Shown: positions 36,145 to 46,734 of the stretch, in pieces | How positions within the stretch are numbered: the stretch's first letter is position 1 | Layout of the letters: each line of letters opens with the position of its first letter | Assembly: GCA_001189345.1 (NCBI GenBank) | Contig: LFKV01000029.1 | Span: 21,759-85,758 of the forward strand | Length of the DNA stretch: 64,000 nucleotides | Reading direction: 5' to 3' | From: Candidatus Paraburkholderia kirkii | GTDB taxonomy: Bacteria > Pseudomonadota > Gammaproteobacteria > Burkholderiales > Burkholderiaceae | Made by a program: the position numbers and the translations under genes | The notes under the pieces: model-generated | Database searches by the model: none | What the model was told of the DNA's origin: nothing | What the model saw: the letters and a program-made list of their open reading frames with translations, nothing else

Positions 36145-37070
36145 ATGGCCACCCGGAATCTGCTCAGACGCCTCGATCTCACGACGCTGCAGCTATTCCT
36201 CGCCCGTGTTCGAGGAAGGCACGCTCACGCGGGTGGCGGAGCGCGAGGCGATCGCGGTGTCGGCGGCCAGCAAGCGGCTGCTCGAACTGGAGCAGGCGGT
36301 CGGCGCCGCGCTGTTCGAGCGCAAGGCGCGCGGCATGGCGCTGACGCCCGCCGGCGAAACGCTGCTGCATCACGCGCGGCGCGTGCTGCGCGACGTCGAG
36401 AACATCGGCATCGAGCTGGCGGAGCACGCGAGCGGCGTGCGCGGCTACGTGCGGATGATGGCGAACCTCTCCGCGATCGTCGAATTCCTGCCGGAAGACC
36501 TGCGCGCGTTTCTCTCGATGCATGACCGGATCAAGATCGATCTGGAGGAGCGGCCGAGCGGCGGCATCGTCGAGGGCGTGGCGGACAGTCTCGTCGATCT
36601 CGGCATCTGCTCCGGCGAAGCCGACACGCGCGGCCTCGAAACCGCGCATTACCGGCGCGATCGCCTCGTCATCGTGACGCCGCGCGAACATCCGCTCACG
36701 CGGCGCGATAGCGTGTCCTTCGCGGACACGCTCGATTTCGATCACATCGGCCTGCATTCGGCGAGCTCCATCAACATGCGCACCCATCTGGCCGCGCGCC
36801 AGGCGGGCCGCGCGCTGCGGCTGCTCATCCACGTGCCCGGCTTCGACGCCGTGTGCCGCGGTTCAGGCGGGCATGGGCGTCGGCGTGCTGCCGCTGCAGG
36901 TATTCGAGGCGATGGGCCACCCGCTCGGTCTCGCCGCCGTCGCGCTCGATGAGGACTGGGCGGCGCGCAGCCTCGTCATCGTCGTGCGTGACTCGGAAGC
37001 GTTGTCGCCCGTGAGCCGCCTGCTGTTCGAGCATCTGCGCTCGGTCGAGGCGGCGGGCGCGCACGCCTAG
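36145..37070 (+). pseudogene. LysR-family regulator, frameshifted
   Basis: MATRNLLRRLDLTTLQLFLA is followed by a frame break near 36205, then VFEEGTLTRVAEREAIAVSA and SAASKRLLELEQAVGAALFE (wHTH). The effector domain runs IKIDLEERPSGGIVEGVADS to RALRLLIHVPGFDAVCR. A second break near 36862 precedes QAGMGVGVLPLQVFEAMGHP and the end at 37070. About 305 residues. It starts 5 bp after the thioesterase and precedes a CoA-transferase stub, which it may have controlled. Confidence 0.8.
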
Positions 37071-37191
37071 CTGTCGGAAAAGCGGCGAGCGTTCGCGTTT
37101 GACGAACGATCCTTGCCGAAATGAGGTTGGACGCCGGGGAGCGTTCGCCAATAAGCTTGCCTCCACATACAAGTTCCAGGAGACGAGCGGC

Positions 37192-37413
37192 ATGAGCGGC
37201 CCCTTCGAGGCATCCGGGTCATCGAGATCGGCACCCTTATCGCCGCGCCTTTCGCGGCGCGCATGTTGGCCGAGTTCGGCGCGGAAGTCATCAAGATCGA
37301 GACGCCCAATGGCGGCGATCCCTTACGCAAATGGCGCAAGCTCCACGAGGGCACGTCGCTCTGGTGGTATTTGCAGTCGCGCAACAAGAAGTCAGTTTGC
37401 GCGAACCTCAAGT
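37192..37413 (+). pseudogene. CaiB/BaiF-type CoA-transferase, 5' stub cut by IS66
   Basis: MSGPFE is followed by a missing G near 37206, then IRVIEIGTLIAAPFAARMLA, EFGAEVIKIETPNGGDPLRK and NKKSVCANLK. This is the N-terminal 75 residues of a class III CoA-transferase of about 400. The catalytic Asp (residue ~170) is beyond the cut. IS66 begins at 37414, and what lies beyond the IS is metE, not the rest of this gene. Confidence 0.85.
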
Positions 37414-37469
37414 GTAAGCGCTCGATCAGTACCATCGAGGGTCGACATTGACCTTTGAAGGCGGCGCTG

Positions 37470-38319
37470 CTAGCGAATGGAATCGATGTGCGCGGAGGCG
37501 GGCAACACAGGAGCGACGTTCCAGGGTAACAGGTCGTCGATGCGGTTTATCGGGTAATCGGCAACGCGCTCGATGACGTAGTGCAGATAGGCTTCGGGAT
37601 CGATACCATTCAGGCGTGCTGAGCCGATCAGGCTGTACATCGCGGCTGCACGTTCGCCGCCTGTGTCTGCGCCGGCAAACAGATAATTCCGCCTTCCAAT
37701 TGCGACGCCGCGTAGCGCCCGCTCGGCGATCAGATTGTCGATCTCCGCCTGACCATCACCGCAGTAGTAGACAAGCGCAGGCCAGCGATTCAACGAGTAC
37801 TGGATCGCCTTGGTGGTGTCCGATTTCGCGGAGAGTGTGAGAATCGTCGCTTCGAACCACCGCTTCATATCCTCAAGCAGCGGCACCGCCTGCGTCTGGC
37901 GAACTCGCAGCCGTTCCCCCGGAGGCTTGCCGTGAATGTGTTCCTCTATGCCATAGAGCGCGCCAAAGCGCTCGAGTGCTTCGTTGGTAATCGACGACGG
38001 TCGCACAGCGTGCAGATCGTGCAGCTTTCGACGTGCATGTGCCAGGCACGCAGCTTCCCGGATCTGACCACCGGCGTAGAGTTCCGCGTAGCCGGCAAAC
38101 GCGTCAGCCTGCAGTACGCCCTTGAAGCTGGCAAGGTGTCGCTGCGGATGTTCGCCGCGACGATCCGGTGTATCAGCGAACCAGACTGCTTTCGGCCGGA
38201 CGGTGCATGCGCTCTTCGCGTTCCAGATGATTGCGACCGAACTGCATGCGACGCAACTTCGCGATCCTCAGCTTCAGATCATCGATGTCGTCGGGCAGGT
38301 CGCTACCGGTCAGATCCAT
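37470..38319 (-). pseudogene. tnpC: IS66 transposase TnpC, internally deleted (copy A)
   Basis: The ATG at 38319 opens MDLTGSDLPDDIDDLKLRIA and KLRRMQFGRNHLEREERMH, then a deletion joins, out of frame, to the catalytic C-terminal domain: DRRGEHPQRHLASFKGVLQA, YAGGQIREAACLAHARRKLH, YSLNRWPALVYYCGDGQAEI and ERALRGVAIGRRNYLFAGAD. Perhaps half of the usual ~520 codons are lost, including the zinc-finger region and the first catalytic Asp. Non-functional. Confidence 0.85.
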
Positions 38320-38370
38320 GGCAGCAGTTTACGACTGTCTGCTGCACGCGGATCATCAGGTAACTGACGT

Positions 38371-38718
38371 TTACAAAGCGCTGCGCGGGCGTGCTGCCTC
38401 GATCGGTTCGCGCCAGTCAAACCCTTCGAGAAGCAGCGCCAGTTGAGCCGTTGTCAGCGCCACAACACCAGTGTCAGCACGTGGCCATGCAAAACGTCCT
38501 TTCTCAAGGCGCTTTGCAAACGGACATAGGCCGCCATCGCTCCAGTACAACGCCTTCATAAGGTCACCACGGCGCCCTCTGAAGATAAAAACCTGGCCAC
38601 CGTACGGATCCTTCTCAAGCACTGTCTGCACCTTCGCTGCAAGCGCATTAAAGCCGGATCACATGTCAGTGACGCCTGCGGCGATCCAGATCCGCGTATT
38701 TGCAGGCAGGCCGATCAT
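38371..38718 (-). pseudogene. tnpB: IS66 Orf2/TnpB with in-frame TGA (copy A)
   Basis: The ATG at 38718 overlaps the tnpA stop. MIGLPANTRIWIAAGVTDM is followed by TGA (38661-38659), then SGFNALAAKVQTVLEKDPYG and GGDLCPFAKRLEKGRF-like text (ALYWSDGGLCPFAKRLEKGR) to 38371, 115 codons in all. The family has Arg at the stop position (CGA to TGA). A downstream start would drop 30 residues. The same TGA is in the copy at 62780. Confidence 0.85.
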
Positions 38719-39154
38719 CAGAGAAGCCGCTCGAGTACCAGGCGCAAGATCGTCGCGTCGGGCGTGCCTTCTATCCGGACGGAAGTATTGCCGTGCTGAA
38801 GCTCAATCCTGCCGCTCGTAGTAACTGGAGCGGCCTGCACAACTTCGTCGAATCCGGCAGATGGTCAGTTGCCCGATCGGGCTGAACATCGACAACAACA
38901 GGCAACATGGCCTGCGTCTGAGCATCTTCGACCAGCAGGCCCTGCGCGTACAGTTTGCGCCACGCCCATACCTGGTTGGCATTGACGTTGTTGTCGCGGG
39001 CGACCCGAGCGACCGAGGCTCCTGGTTCAAATGTCTGCTCGACGACCGTTCGTTTCCATTCCAACGGATGCCGCCGGTTCTGGCGCTTGGCCGGCAATTC
39101 GACTGTCTGAGACACTGTGTCCATTCTCCGCAGTTCGTGGACACTGTCGGTCAA
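38718..39154 (-). pseudogene. tnpA: IS66 TnpA, frameshifted (copy A)
   Basis: MTDSVHELRRMDTVSQTVEL starts a Tn3-like HTH protein (KRTVVEQTFEPGASVARVAR, NNVNANQVWAWRKLYAQGLL). Near 38840 the frame is lost; the proper C-terminus, IELQHGNTSVRIEGTPDATI with LRLVLERLL, is in the next frame and ends at the TGA overlapping tnpB. About 140 residues if restored. The identical lesion is in the 62344 copy. Confidence 0.85.
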
Positions 39155-39224
39155 TCGCGTCCGTTGCGGCTGATGATTGCATCTTCTACCTAGAACGAGA
39201 CAACGGTACAGATCGAGCGCTTAC

Positions 39225-40860
39225 CTTGATCCATTCGACCGTCATCGCCTTCGGACGGCTGATGTTGCCGAAGAGGATAAGCGGCTTCACGCAGCGCGAG
39301 CCGTACGACTGCACCCAGTCTAACTGGCTGAACGCATAGCCGTCGAGTTGTTCGCCGAAATATTCGACCATGTCGTTGCGTTCGGCTTCGCCGTGCACCA
39401 GCACGTCCAGACCCAGCGCCTTTTGCTCCTTCACGGCACGCGTGATTTCCTTTTCCATCGCCGCCTTGTAGCCGGCCGCATCGAGCGCTCCGCTCTTGAA
39501 CTGGCTACGCGCGTGGCGGATCTCGCCGGTCTGCGGGAAAGAGCCGATGGTCGTCGTCGGGAACGCGGGCAGGCCGAGAATGATCGCCTGTTTCTTCGCA
39601 CGCTGTTCATAAGCGCTTTGACGCTTGCCGAGCGAGGCATCGAGCTTTGCGAGGGCTGCCTTGACCGTCGGGATTGTTCACGCGCGGCGAGTTGCGACGG
39701 CTTTGGATCGCGGCGGCGTTCGCGGCGAGCGCGTCGCCGACCGATTCGCGGCCGTTGTTCAACGCACCCGCGAGGACGCTCAGCTCATCGAGCTTTTGCA
39801 GCGCGAAGGCGAGCCACGACTTGATTTCGGCATCGAGCTTGACTTCGCTGTTCAGATCGACCGGAACGTGCAAGAGAGAGCACGACGGCGCGATCCACAG
39901 ACGCTTGCCGAGTTGCTCGTGAAGCGGTTCGAGCCATTCGAGCGTCGCGTTCAGGTCGGTCTTCCAGATATTGCGGCCATTGATCGCGCCGACCGACAGC
40001 ACGGACGTATCCGGCAATTGTGCGACGACATCCTTGATTTCATCGCGGGCGTTGATTGCGTCGATATGCAGGCCATCGACCGGCAGACGGCAGGCGAGCG
40101 AGAGGTTTTCCTGCAACTGACCGAAGTAGGTGGCCAGGAGCAGGCGCACGCGCCGCGCCGATAGCGCGTCAGTCACGAAGGCGTCGCGCCACTTTGCATT
40201 GAGTTCGGTCACGAGCGCGGCTCGTCGATCTGCACCCAGATCTGCACCCAGTCCACGCCTTGCGCCGCGAAATGATCGAGCAATGCCGCATAGACCGGCA
40301 GCAGTTCGAGCTTGTCCGAATCGTCCTTGGCCTTGCCGAGCCAGAGATAGGTGACCGGGCCGATGATCACGGGCTTGACGTTCACGCCGACCGCGCGCGC
40401 CTCTCCGACCTGTTCGATGAGACGCGAGGTATCGAGCTTGAACTGCGAGTTCGCATCGAACTCGGGGACGATGTAGTGGTAATTGGTGTCGAACCATTTG
40501 GTCATCTCGCCGGCGACGCCGCCACAGCAGGCTGCATGCTCTTCGGCGCTCGCGGCGGAGCGGCCGCGTGCGACACGGAAGTAGTTGTCCAGTGCATCGC
40601 CATGGAAATCGCGGACACGCTCCGGCAGATTGCCGAGCGTGAAGCTCATTCATGTCGAGCACCTGGTCATAGAACGCGAAGTCGCCCACGGGAACCTGAT
40701 CCAGGCGCGCCTGATCCTTCCAGTAGCGCTCGCGCAACCGGGCGGCGGCGGCCTTGAGGCCTTCACGCGAAGACTCGTTCTTCCAGTACTTCTCGAGTGC
40801 GAATTTCAGCTCGCGCTTTGCGCCGATGCGCGGAAAACCCAGGTTGTGTGTCGTGACCAT
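39225..40860 (-). pseudogene. metE: Cobalamin-independent methionine synthase, frameshifted and IS66-truncated
   Basis: MVTTHNLGFPRIGAKRELKF (40860) to [12 protein letters not shown], a frame break near 40650, then [20 protein letters not shown] through [21 protein letters not shown] 12-bp in-frame duplication gives [11 protein letters not shown] near 40235. Further breaks lie near 40205 and 39675. The N-terminal domain and the start of the C-terminal domain ([39 protein letters not shown]) remain. IS66 cuts at about residue 545 of 765, before the zinc/homocysteine site. It would make methionine from methyl-tetrahydrofolate. Confidence 0.9.
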
Positions 40861-40970
40861 CGTGCGTATCGTCCGTAGAAGGTTGATCGCTGTCGATGAT
40901 AGAATTTTTAACGTATGAATAAAAATGGTATGTTTTCATATATCAATTAATGTTTTTCATGGAGCGGGCG
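40861..40970. promoter_or_regulatory. Divergent metE/metR control region
   Basis: AT-rich (unlike its surroundings) between divergent metE and metR. It contains tgaat and ttttcat half-sites around 40915-40940, resembling MetR-type TGAA..TTCA elements, and tagaattttt as a possible -10. Both genes it would serve are broken. Confidence 0.45.
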
Positions 40971-41889
40971 ATGCTCGAGCGCAGTCATCTGATGGTCGTG
41001 CGGGAGGTCGAGAAGCAGGGTTCGCTGACTGCAGCGGCCGAGGTGCTGAATCTCACGCAATCCGCGCTGAGCCATACGGTCAAGAAGCTGGAGCAGCAAC
41101 TGGGCGCGCCGGTCTGGACGCGCGAGGGGCGCATCATGTGGATCACGCAGGCCGGCCACTATCTGCTCGGTCTCGCGAACCGCATGTTGCCGCAGTTCGA
41201 ACAGGCCGAAGTGCGCATGAAGCAGTACGCGCAGGGCGAGCGCGGCACGTTGCGCATCGGCATGGAGTGTCATCCGTGCTATCAGTGGCTGCTGAAGGTC
41301 GTGTCGCCGTATCTCTCGCGCTGGCCCGATGTCGACGTGGATGTGAAGCAGCGCTTCCAGTTCGGCGGTATCGGCGCGCTGTTCGCGCTTCAATATCGAC
41401 GTACTGGTCACGCCCGATCCGCTGAAAAAGGATGGTCTGCGGTTCGAGCCGGTGTTCGATTATGAGCAGGTGCTGGTCGTCTCCGAGGAGCACGCGCTGG
41501 CGTGCGCTTCGCACATCACGCCAGAGCAGCTTGCGTCCGAAACGCTCATCACGTATCCGGTCGAGACCGACCGCCTCGACATCTACACGCAGTTCTTGAC
41601 GCCCTCCAATGTGGTGCCGAGGCGGCAGAAGGTGATTGAAACGACCGACATCATGATGCAGATGGTCGCGAGCGGACGAGGCGTGGCGGCATTGCCGCGC
41701 TGGCTTGCGGAAGAGTACGCGGACCGCATGCCGATCACGCCCGTGAAGCTGGGCAAGAAGGGCATCGCGAAGAAGATCTACCTCGGGATCCGCGAGAGCG
41801 AGCGGAGCATCGATTACATCGATTATCTTGCGGCGTTCGTCGAGCTGGCTCGCGACGCCGACTGGGCGCGGGCCCGAATCCGGACATAA
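40971..41889 (+). pseudogene. metR: MetR-type LysR regulator, frameshifted
   Basis: MLERSHLMVVREVEKQGSLT and SALSHTVKKLEQQLGAPVW form the wHTH; GTLRIGMECHPCYQWLLKVV is the MetR effector signature. One extra base near 41393 splits FGGIGALFA from FNIDVLVTPDPLKKDGLRFE. The rest is clean to 41889. An in-frame ATG at 40950 adds seven residues; 40971 fits the family. Homocysteine is the usual coactivator and metE the usual target, divergent here. Confidence 0.85.
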
Positions 41890-41895
41890 CCCGAA

Positions 41896-43178
41896 TCAGC
41901 AGTGTTCCAGCGCCTGGGACAGATCGGCGATGAGGTCGTCGGGGTGCTCCAGTCCGACCGACACGCGAATAAGCCCTTCCGACACGCCCGCTGCCGCCCG
42001 CACGTCGGCCGGGACGCCCGAATGTGTCGTCGATGCGGGGTGACAGATGAGCGATTCCGTGCCGCCCAGACTTACGGCCGATTTGAACAGCGTCAGGCCG
42101 TTGATGAGCCGGAACGCCTGCTCCCGGCCGCCATCGAGCACGAAAGCGAACGTCGACCCCGGGCCGCTGCATTGACGTCGATACACCGCCTGATAAGCGG
42201 GGTCGTCGATGAATTCGGAGTGGAGTACTTTCACCGGCTTGAACGGATTGCTCGCGAGCCATTTCGCGACGGCGGTGCCACTCTGCGCCGCGCGCTCCAT
42301 GCGCAGCACGAGCGTTTCCATGGATCGCGTGATCATCCAGCAGGAATGCGGGTCGAGCTGCGAGCCGAGCGTGCCGCGAATCGCGCGAATCCGCGTGACG
42401 AGACGCTTGCTGCCCGTCACGCCTCCCGCGACGAGATCGCTGTGCCCTCCGATTTACTTGGTCAGCGAGTACACGCTCAGGTCGATGCCCTGATTCGCCG
42501 GCTTCTGAAACAGCGGGCCGAGCAGCGTGTTGTCGCATACCGAAAGCGGGCGATAGCCGTGCCGCGTCTCGAACGCATCGATTTCCTGACGCAACGCTTC
42601 GAGGTTGAACAATGCGTTGGTCGGATTGGCCGGCGTCTCGACATAGCATATTCCGACCCGGCCTTTCTGCGCTGCCGCGTCGAGCGCGCTGCGAATCGCA
42701 TCCCGCGAAAGACCATCGCCGATGACTTGCGAGCGGACGCCCCAGTCAGGCAGGAACTTCGAGATCAGCGTCTCGGTGCCGCCGTACAGCGGCGCGGACT
42801 GCACGACGCAGTCGCCCGGTCGGAGGAACGCGAGCAGAATCGCGGCGATCGCCGACATGCCGCTCGAGGTCACGGCTGCGGCTTCGGAATCGTCGAGCAG
42901 CGCAAGACGATCCTCGACAATCTCGAGATTGGGATGATTGAAGCGGCTGTAGACGAGACCCGCGCTTTCGCCTTCGGGCAGCGGCTTGCGTCCCGCGACC
43001 ATGTAAAGAATTCCGCACCGTCCTCGGCCGTGCGGAAGGCGAAGGTCGAAGTCAGGAACACGGGCGGCTTGACCGATCCCTCCGAGAGGAAGGGGTCGTA
43101 TCCATACGACATCATCTGCGTTTCGGGGTGCAGATCCTGTCCGGCGATCGTGCGCCTGTAGTAGTTGCGATAGGCCAT
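41896..43178 (-). pseudogene. Cystathionine gamma-synthase/lyase-family PLP enzyme, frameshift plus nonsense
   Basis: MAYRNYYRRTIAGQDLHPET begins a Cys/Met-metabolism PLP enzyme of about 425 residues. A frame break near 43008 follows RTAEDGAEFF; the text then continues SRFNHPNLEIVEDRLALLDD, SAPLYGGTETLISKF and VCDNTLLGPLFQKPANQGID. At the PLP lysine, SLTK is followed by TAA (42456-42454) and then IGGHSDLVAGGVTG; the family has Tyr here, so TAC mutated to TAA. The C-terminal part ends DLIADLSQALEHC. Together with metE and metR this removes a whole methionine block. Confidence 0.82.
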
Positions 43179-43338
43179 CCTTCATTCCGTGCAAGGTATC
43201 GGGAAAGGTCGGTCGACGATCGCAGACGAGTGGCGAAAGATCGCATGTCCCGAGGTCCGCTCATCTTCGTGCCGACGCTCGATCATGCTACCCGGTGTAG
43301 AGGTAGAGAAAATTCACCGAACGGAGACCGCTATCGAC

Positions 43339-43360
43339 AAAAAAGCCACCCGAAAGTGGC
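43339..43360 (-). terminator. Rho-independent terminator after glyA
   Basis: On the minus strand the stem gccac/gtggc with a tttcgg loop is followed by six T, 26 bp beyond the glyA stop. Confidence 0.85.
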
Positions 43361-43385
43361 CCTGGCACGAGACGGCGCGACGATA

Positions 43386-44633
43386 TCAGCCGTACACCGG
43401 GAAGCGCCTGGTCAGGTCGGCAACCTGTTCGCGCACACGTGCGATGTTGGCTGCGTCGTGCGGATTGTCGAGCACGTCCGCGACGAGATGGGCGACCTTG
43501 CGTGCCTCGTCCTCCTTGAAGCCGCGCGTGGTCATGGCAGGCGAGCCCAGACGGATGCCGGACGTCACGGACGGCTTCTCGGGATCGTTCGGAATGGCGT
43601 TCTTGTTAACGGTGATGTGCGCGTCGCCCAGCACTTTTTCGACTTCCTTGCCGGTGATGTGCTTCGCGCGCAGATCGACCAGCATCACGTGGCTTTCCGT
43701 GCGTCCCGAGACGATGCGCAAGCCCCGCTCGATGAGCGTCTCCGCCATCACGCGCGCATTCTTCACCACTTGCTGCTGATAGGTCCTGAACTCGGGCGAC
43801 AGGGCTTCCTTGAATGCCACGGCCTTGCCGGCGATCACGTGCATCAGCGGGCCGCCCTGGATGCCGGGGAAAATCGCCGAGTTGATCGCCTTCTCGTGCT
43901 CGGCCTTCATCAGAATCACGCCGCCGCGCGGGCCGCGCAAGCTCTTGTGCGTGGTCGTGGTGACGAAATCGGCGTGTGGCACCGGATTGGGATATTCGCC
44001 CGCCGCGATCAGGCCGGCGTAGTGCGCCATATCGACCATGAACAGCGCGCCGACGGATTTCGCCACGCGTGCGATCCGCTCGAAATCGATACACAGCGCG
44101 AACGCCGACGCACCCGCGATGATCAGCTTCGGCTTCTTCTCTTCGGCGAGCTTCTGCAGTGCGTCGTAGTCGATGTTTTCGTCGGCGTCGAGGCCGTAGC
44201 TGACCACGTTGAACCATTTGCCGCTCATGTTGAGCGCCATGCCGTGCGTGAGGTGGCCGCCCTCGGCGAGGTTCATGCCCATGATCGTGTCGCCGGGCTT
44301 GAGCGCCGCGAAGAATACGCCCTGATTGGCTTGCGAACCGGAGTTCGGCTGCACATTCGCCGCTTCGGCGCCGAAGACCTGCTTCACGCGGTCGATGGCG
44401 AGTTGCTCGACCACATCGACATACTCGCAGTCGCCGTAGTAGCGCTTGCCGGGATAGCCTTCGGCGTACTTGTTCGTCAGTTGCGAACCCTGCGCGGCCA
44501 TCACGGCGGGCGAGGTGTAGTTCTCCGATGCGATCAGCTCGATATGCTCTTCCTGGCGGCGATTTTCCTTCTGGATGGCGGCGTGCAACTCGGGATCGAT
44601 GGCTTCGATCGTGAAATGACTGCGTTCGAACAT
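43386..44633 (-). CDS. glyA: Serine hydroxymethyltransferase
   Basis: The protein is 415 residues, normal length and intact. The PLP lysine is K230 in [14 protein letters not shown]; other family blocks are [40 protein letters not shown] and [16 protein letters not shown]. It interconverts serine and glycine, charging tetrahydrofolate with one carbon, in the cytosol. Its terminator follows directly. nrdR, which commonly follows glyA in this group, is not present; the neighbour downstream is the broken PLP-enzyme gene. Confidence 0.97.
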   Translation of the reverse strand: MFERSHFTIEAIDPELHAAIQKENRRQEEHIELIASENYTSPAVMAAQGSQLTNKYAEGYPGKRYYGDCEYVDVVEQLAIDRVKQVFGAEAANVQPNSGSQANQGVFFAALKPGDTIMGMNLAEGGHLTHGMALNMSGKWFNVVSYGLDADENIDYDALQKLAEEKKPKLIIAGASAFALCIDFERIARVAKSVGALFMVDMAHYAGLIAAGEYPNPVPHADFVTTTTHKSLRGPRGGVILMKAEHEKAINSAIFPGIQGGPLMHVIAGKAVAFKEALSPEFRTYQQQVVKNARVMAETLIERGLRIVSGRTESHVMLVDLRAKHITGKEVEKVLGDAHITVNKNAIPNDPEKPSVTSGIRLGSPAMTTRGFKEDEARKVAHLVADVLDNPHDAANIARVREQVADLTRRFPVYG

Positions 44634-44845
44634 GGCAAGAACCCGGAATAGAAGATGGCGAGCGGCGAGCGGGCCGGAGCGCGCGAATCGAAATCCGCGA
44701 ACCTCTTCCAGATACGCCGTGACTGTGGCATCTTAAAGAAAGCGTCCAATGAAGTTAAATGGCTTTATTTCACGGAACCATTAGTTTTCTTCATGCTTGG
44801 CCGCCGCGGCGGCAAACGCATGACCGAATCGGACAGTCGAACATC

Positions 44846-45535
44846 ATGACCGCACATCCAGATCGCAAGGCCCTGACCGTTCCCGGCGGACACCGCAAGG
44901 TGCTGCTGCATTCCTGCTGCGCGCCGTGTTCGGGCGAAGTCATGGAGGCGATGCAGGCGTCGGGTATCGACTTCACGATCTTCTTCTACAACCCGAACAT
45001 CCATCCGCTCAAGGAATACGAACTGCGCAAGAACGAGAACATCCGCTTTGCGGAGAAGTTCGGCATTCCGTTCATCGATGCCGATTACGACCGGGATGAC
45101 TGGTTCGCGCGGGCGCGCGGCATGGAAGACGAACCGGAGCGCGGCATTCGCTGCACGATGTGCTTCGACATGCGCTTCGAGCGAACGGCGCTGTACGCGC
45201 ATGAGCATGACTTTCCGGTGATGACCAGCTCGCTCGGCATCTCGCGCTGGAAGAACATGCAGCAGATCAATGACTGCGGCGTACGCGCGGCCTCGCATTA
45301 TCCCGATCTGCTTTACTGGGAATACAACTGGCGCAAAGGCGGTGGCTCGGCGCGCATGATCGAGATCAGCAAGCGAGAGAACTTCTATCAACAGGAATAC
45401 TGCGGCTGCGCGTATTCCTTGCGCGATACGAACAGGCATCGCGTCGAGACGGGGCGCAAGCCGATACGGCTCGGCGAGCTGTACTATGGACAGGCGCCAT
45501 CGAAGTCGCCGGAAGACGACGAGCCGGCGAACTGA
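44846..45535 (+). CDS. queH: Epoxyqueuosine reductase QueH
   Basis: The protein is 229 residues from the ATG at 44846 and intact. Cysteine clusters are C24-C25-x-x-C28 ([10 protein letters not shown]), C103-x-x-C106 (RCTMCF) and C186-x-C188 (YCGCAYS), which hold the Fe-S/metal centre. QueH reduces epoxyqueuosine to queuosine at tRNA position 34, the last step of the pathway. It is divergent from glyA and 15 bp upstream of the HD-domain gene. Confidence 0.92.
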   Translation: MTAHPDRKALTVPGGHRKVLLHSCCAPCSGEVMEAMQASGIDFTIFFYNPNIHPLKEYELRKNENIRFAEKFGIPFIDADYDRDDWFARARGMEDEPERGIRCTMCFDMRFERTALYAHEHDFPVMTSSLGISRWKNMQQINDCGVRAASHYPDLLYWEYNWRKGGGSARMIEISKRENFYQQEYCGCAYSLRDTNRHRVETGRKPIRLGELYYGQAPSKSPEDDEPAN

Positions 45536-45550
45536 GCAAGCGCGTCGGCG

Positions 45551-46415
45551 ATGCTGCTACGCGATCCGATCCACGGCGACGTCGAACTGAGCAGTCTCGA
45601 GACCGCGGTGCTCGACCTTCCGGTCATGCAACGATTGCGCGGCATCAAGCAGCTCGGCACAGCGCACCTCGTCTATCCCGGAGCGTTGCATACGCGCTTC
45701 GATCATTCGATTGGCGTTTGCGCGGTGGCGCACCGTATCGTTGCAAGCCTGCGTCGCTCGGGTCTCCAGGTCGACGACGAAGTGGAAGATGCCATCGGCG
45801 TAGCCGCATTGCTGCACGACGTCACGCATGTGCCGTTCGGTCATACGCTGGAGGACGAGCGACGCCTGTTCGATTGGCACGACAAGGGTTCGCGTCTCGT
45901 CGACATGTTTGGCGGCGACCTCGGCGACGCGCTCGAACGTCTGGGCGTGCGCGATACGGTGGGCAGCCTGCTCGGACTGCCGACGGGCGTAAGCACGTTG
46001 AACCGTGACTTGCTCAAGCGCGGTTACGTTGTTTCAGGCAGGAGCGTGCCGATCGAACAGCGGATGGCGTGGGTCGCACGTTATCACGCATCGCGGAAGG
46101 GGCGTGCCGAGGCGGAGATGGAACTGGCGCGGCAGCTCAGTGTGTCGTTCGGCGAAGTCGTGCTATACTGCCCAGCGCTCGCTGTGAGCGATAGATAGAA
46201 GGAGGCTGCGGTTCCCGTCGAGACGAGTGAGGGGCTCGGTTACCTCAATGATGCGGGGGACCACCGCATTCACGGAGATCGACGCGCTCCAGGAGCGATA
46301 CGCGGATCTCTGGCGCTTTTATGTCTTCGTGCCTGAATCCGTGATCGGACGCGCGGCGTCGATCGCGAGCGCGATGTTCGGGACGCCCTCGGAACTTGCA
46401 CCCGGACGCAAATGA
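45551..46415 (+). pseudogene. HD-domain phosphohydrolase, interrupted
   Basis: MLLRDPIHGDVELSSLETAV starts an HD-superfamily hydrolase of the dGTPase/YdfO-like type: LHTRFDHSIGV supplies the first His, AALLHDVTHVPFGHTLEDE the HD pair and third His. The first frame ends at TAG 46196 after CPALAVSDR. The expected C-terminus, TEIDALQERYADLWRFYVFV with PESVIGRAASIASAMF, follows in another frame to 46415. So one stop and one frameshift separate an intact catalytic half from its tail. The first 215 residues could still be made. Confidence 0.7.
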
Positions 46416-46498
46416 TCGAGCAACAGGCACGGATGCCTATGTCCGCTTCACGCCAGCGGATTCAATACGCTGGAGGCGTTCGAAAGAGATCCTGATCG

Positions 46499-46717
46499 TC
46501 AGCCTCTCGTGTCGATCCAGTCGCGTGCCCATCGACGCGAATGCGCGACCGCATCGGCTTCGTTCGAGAAGTAGTCGAGTGCATAGAAGCGATACTCGGA
46601 GTCGGCCAGCTCTCTGTCGGAGCGCCAGAGCAGCAGGTTCGCTGAAAAGGCCTTGTCGCGCATGCGATGCGCCGACGCGAGCACCGCATAACCGCGGTAA
46701 TGAATGGATGATTTCAT
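46499..46717 (-). CDS. Small conserved protein beside cspA
   Basis: 72 residues, MKSSIHYRGYAVLASAHRMR to HSRRWARDWIDTRG, intact. It resembles small conserved Burkholderia proteins encoded next to cold-shock genes: a YxG(Y/F) start, a beta-rich core (FYALDYFSNEADAV) and a C-terminal ARDWID. Function unknown. It starts 17 bp after the cspA stop on the same strand, so it is probably cotranscribed. Confidence 0.75.
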   Translation of the reverse strand: MKSSIHYRGYAVLASAHRMRDKAFSANLLLWRSDRELADSEYRFYALDYFSNEADAVAHSRRWARDWIDTRG

Positions 46718-46734
46718 TTTAGTTTTATTCAGAC

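Larger units (their letters stand above)
37414..39224 (-). mobile_element. IS66-family element, internally deleted copy A
   Basis: The element is 1811 bp (complete IS66 elements are about 2.5 kb). The ends gtaagcgctcgatcagtac and inverted gtaagcgctcgatctgtac are typical IS66 termini. Gene order on the minus strand is tnpA, tnpB, tnpC; tnpC has lost its middle. The 8 bp outside the left end (cctcaagt) do not match those outside the right end (cttgatcc), and the flanking genes differ (CoA-transferase against metE), so this copy sits at a rearrangement junction. Confidence 0.9.
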
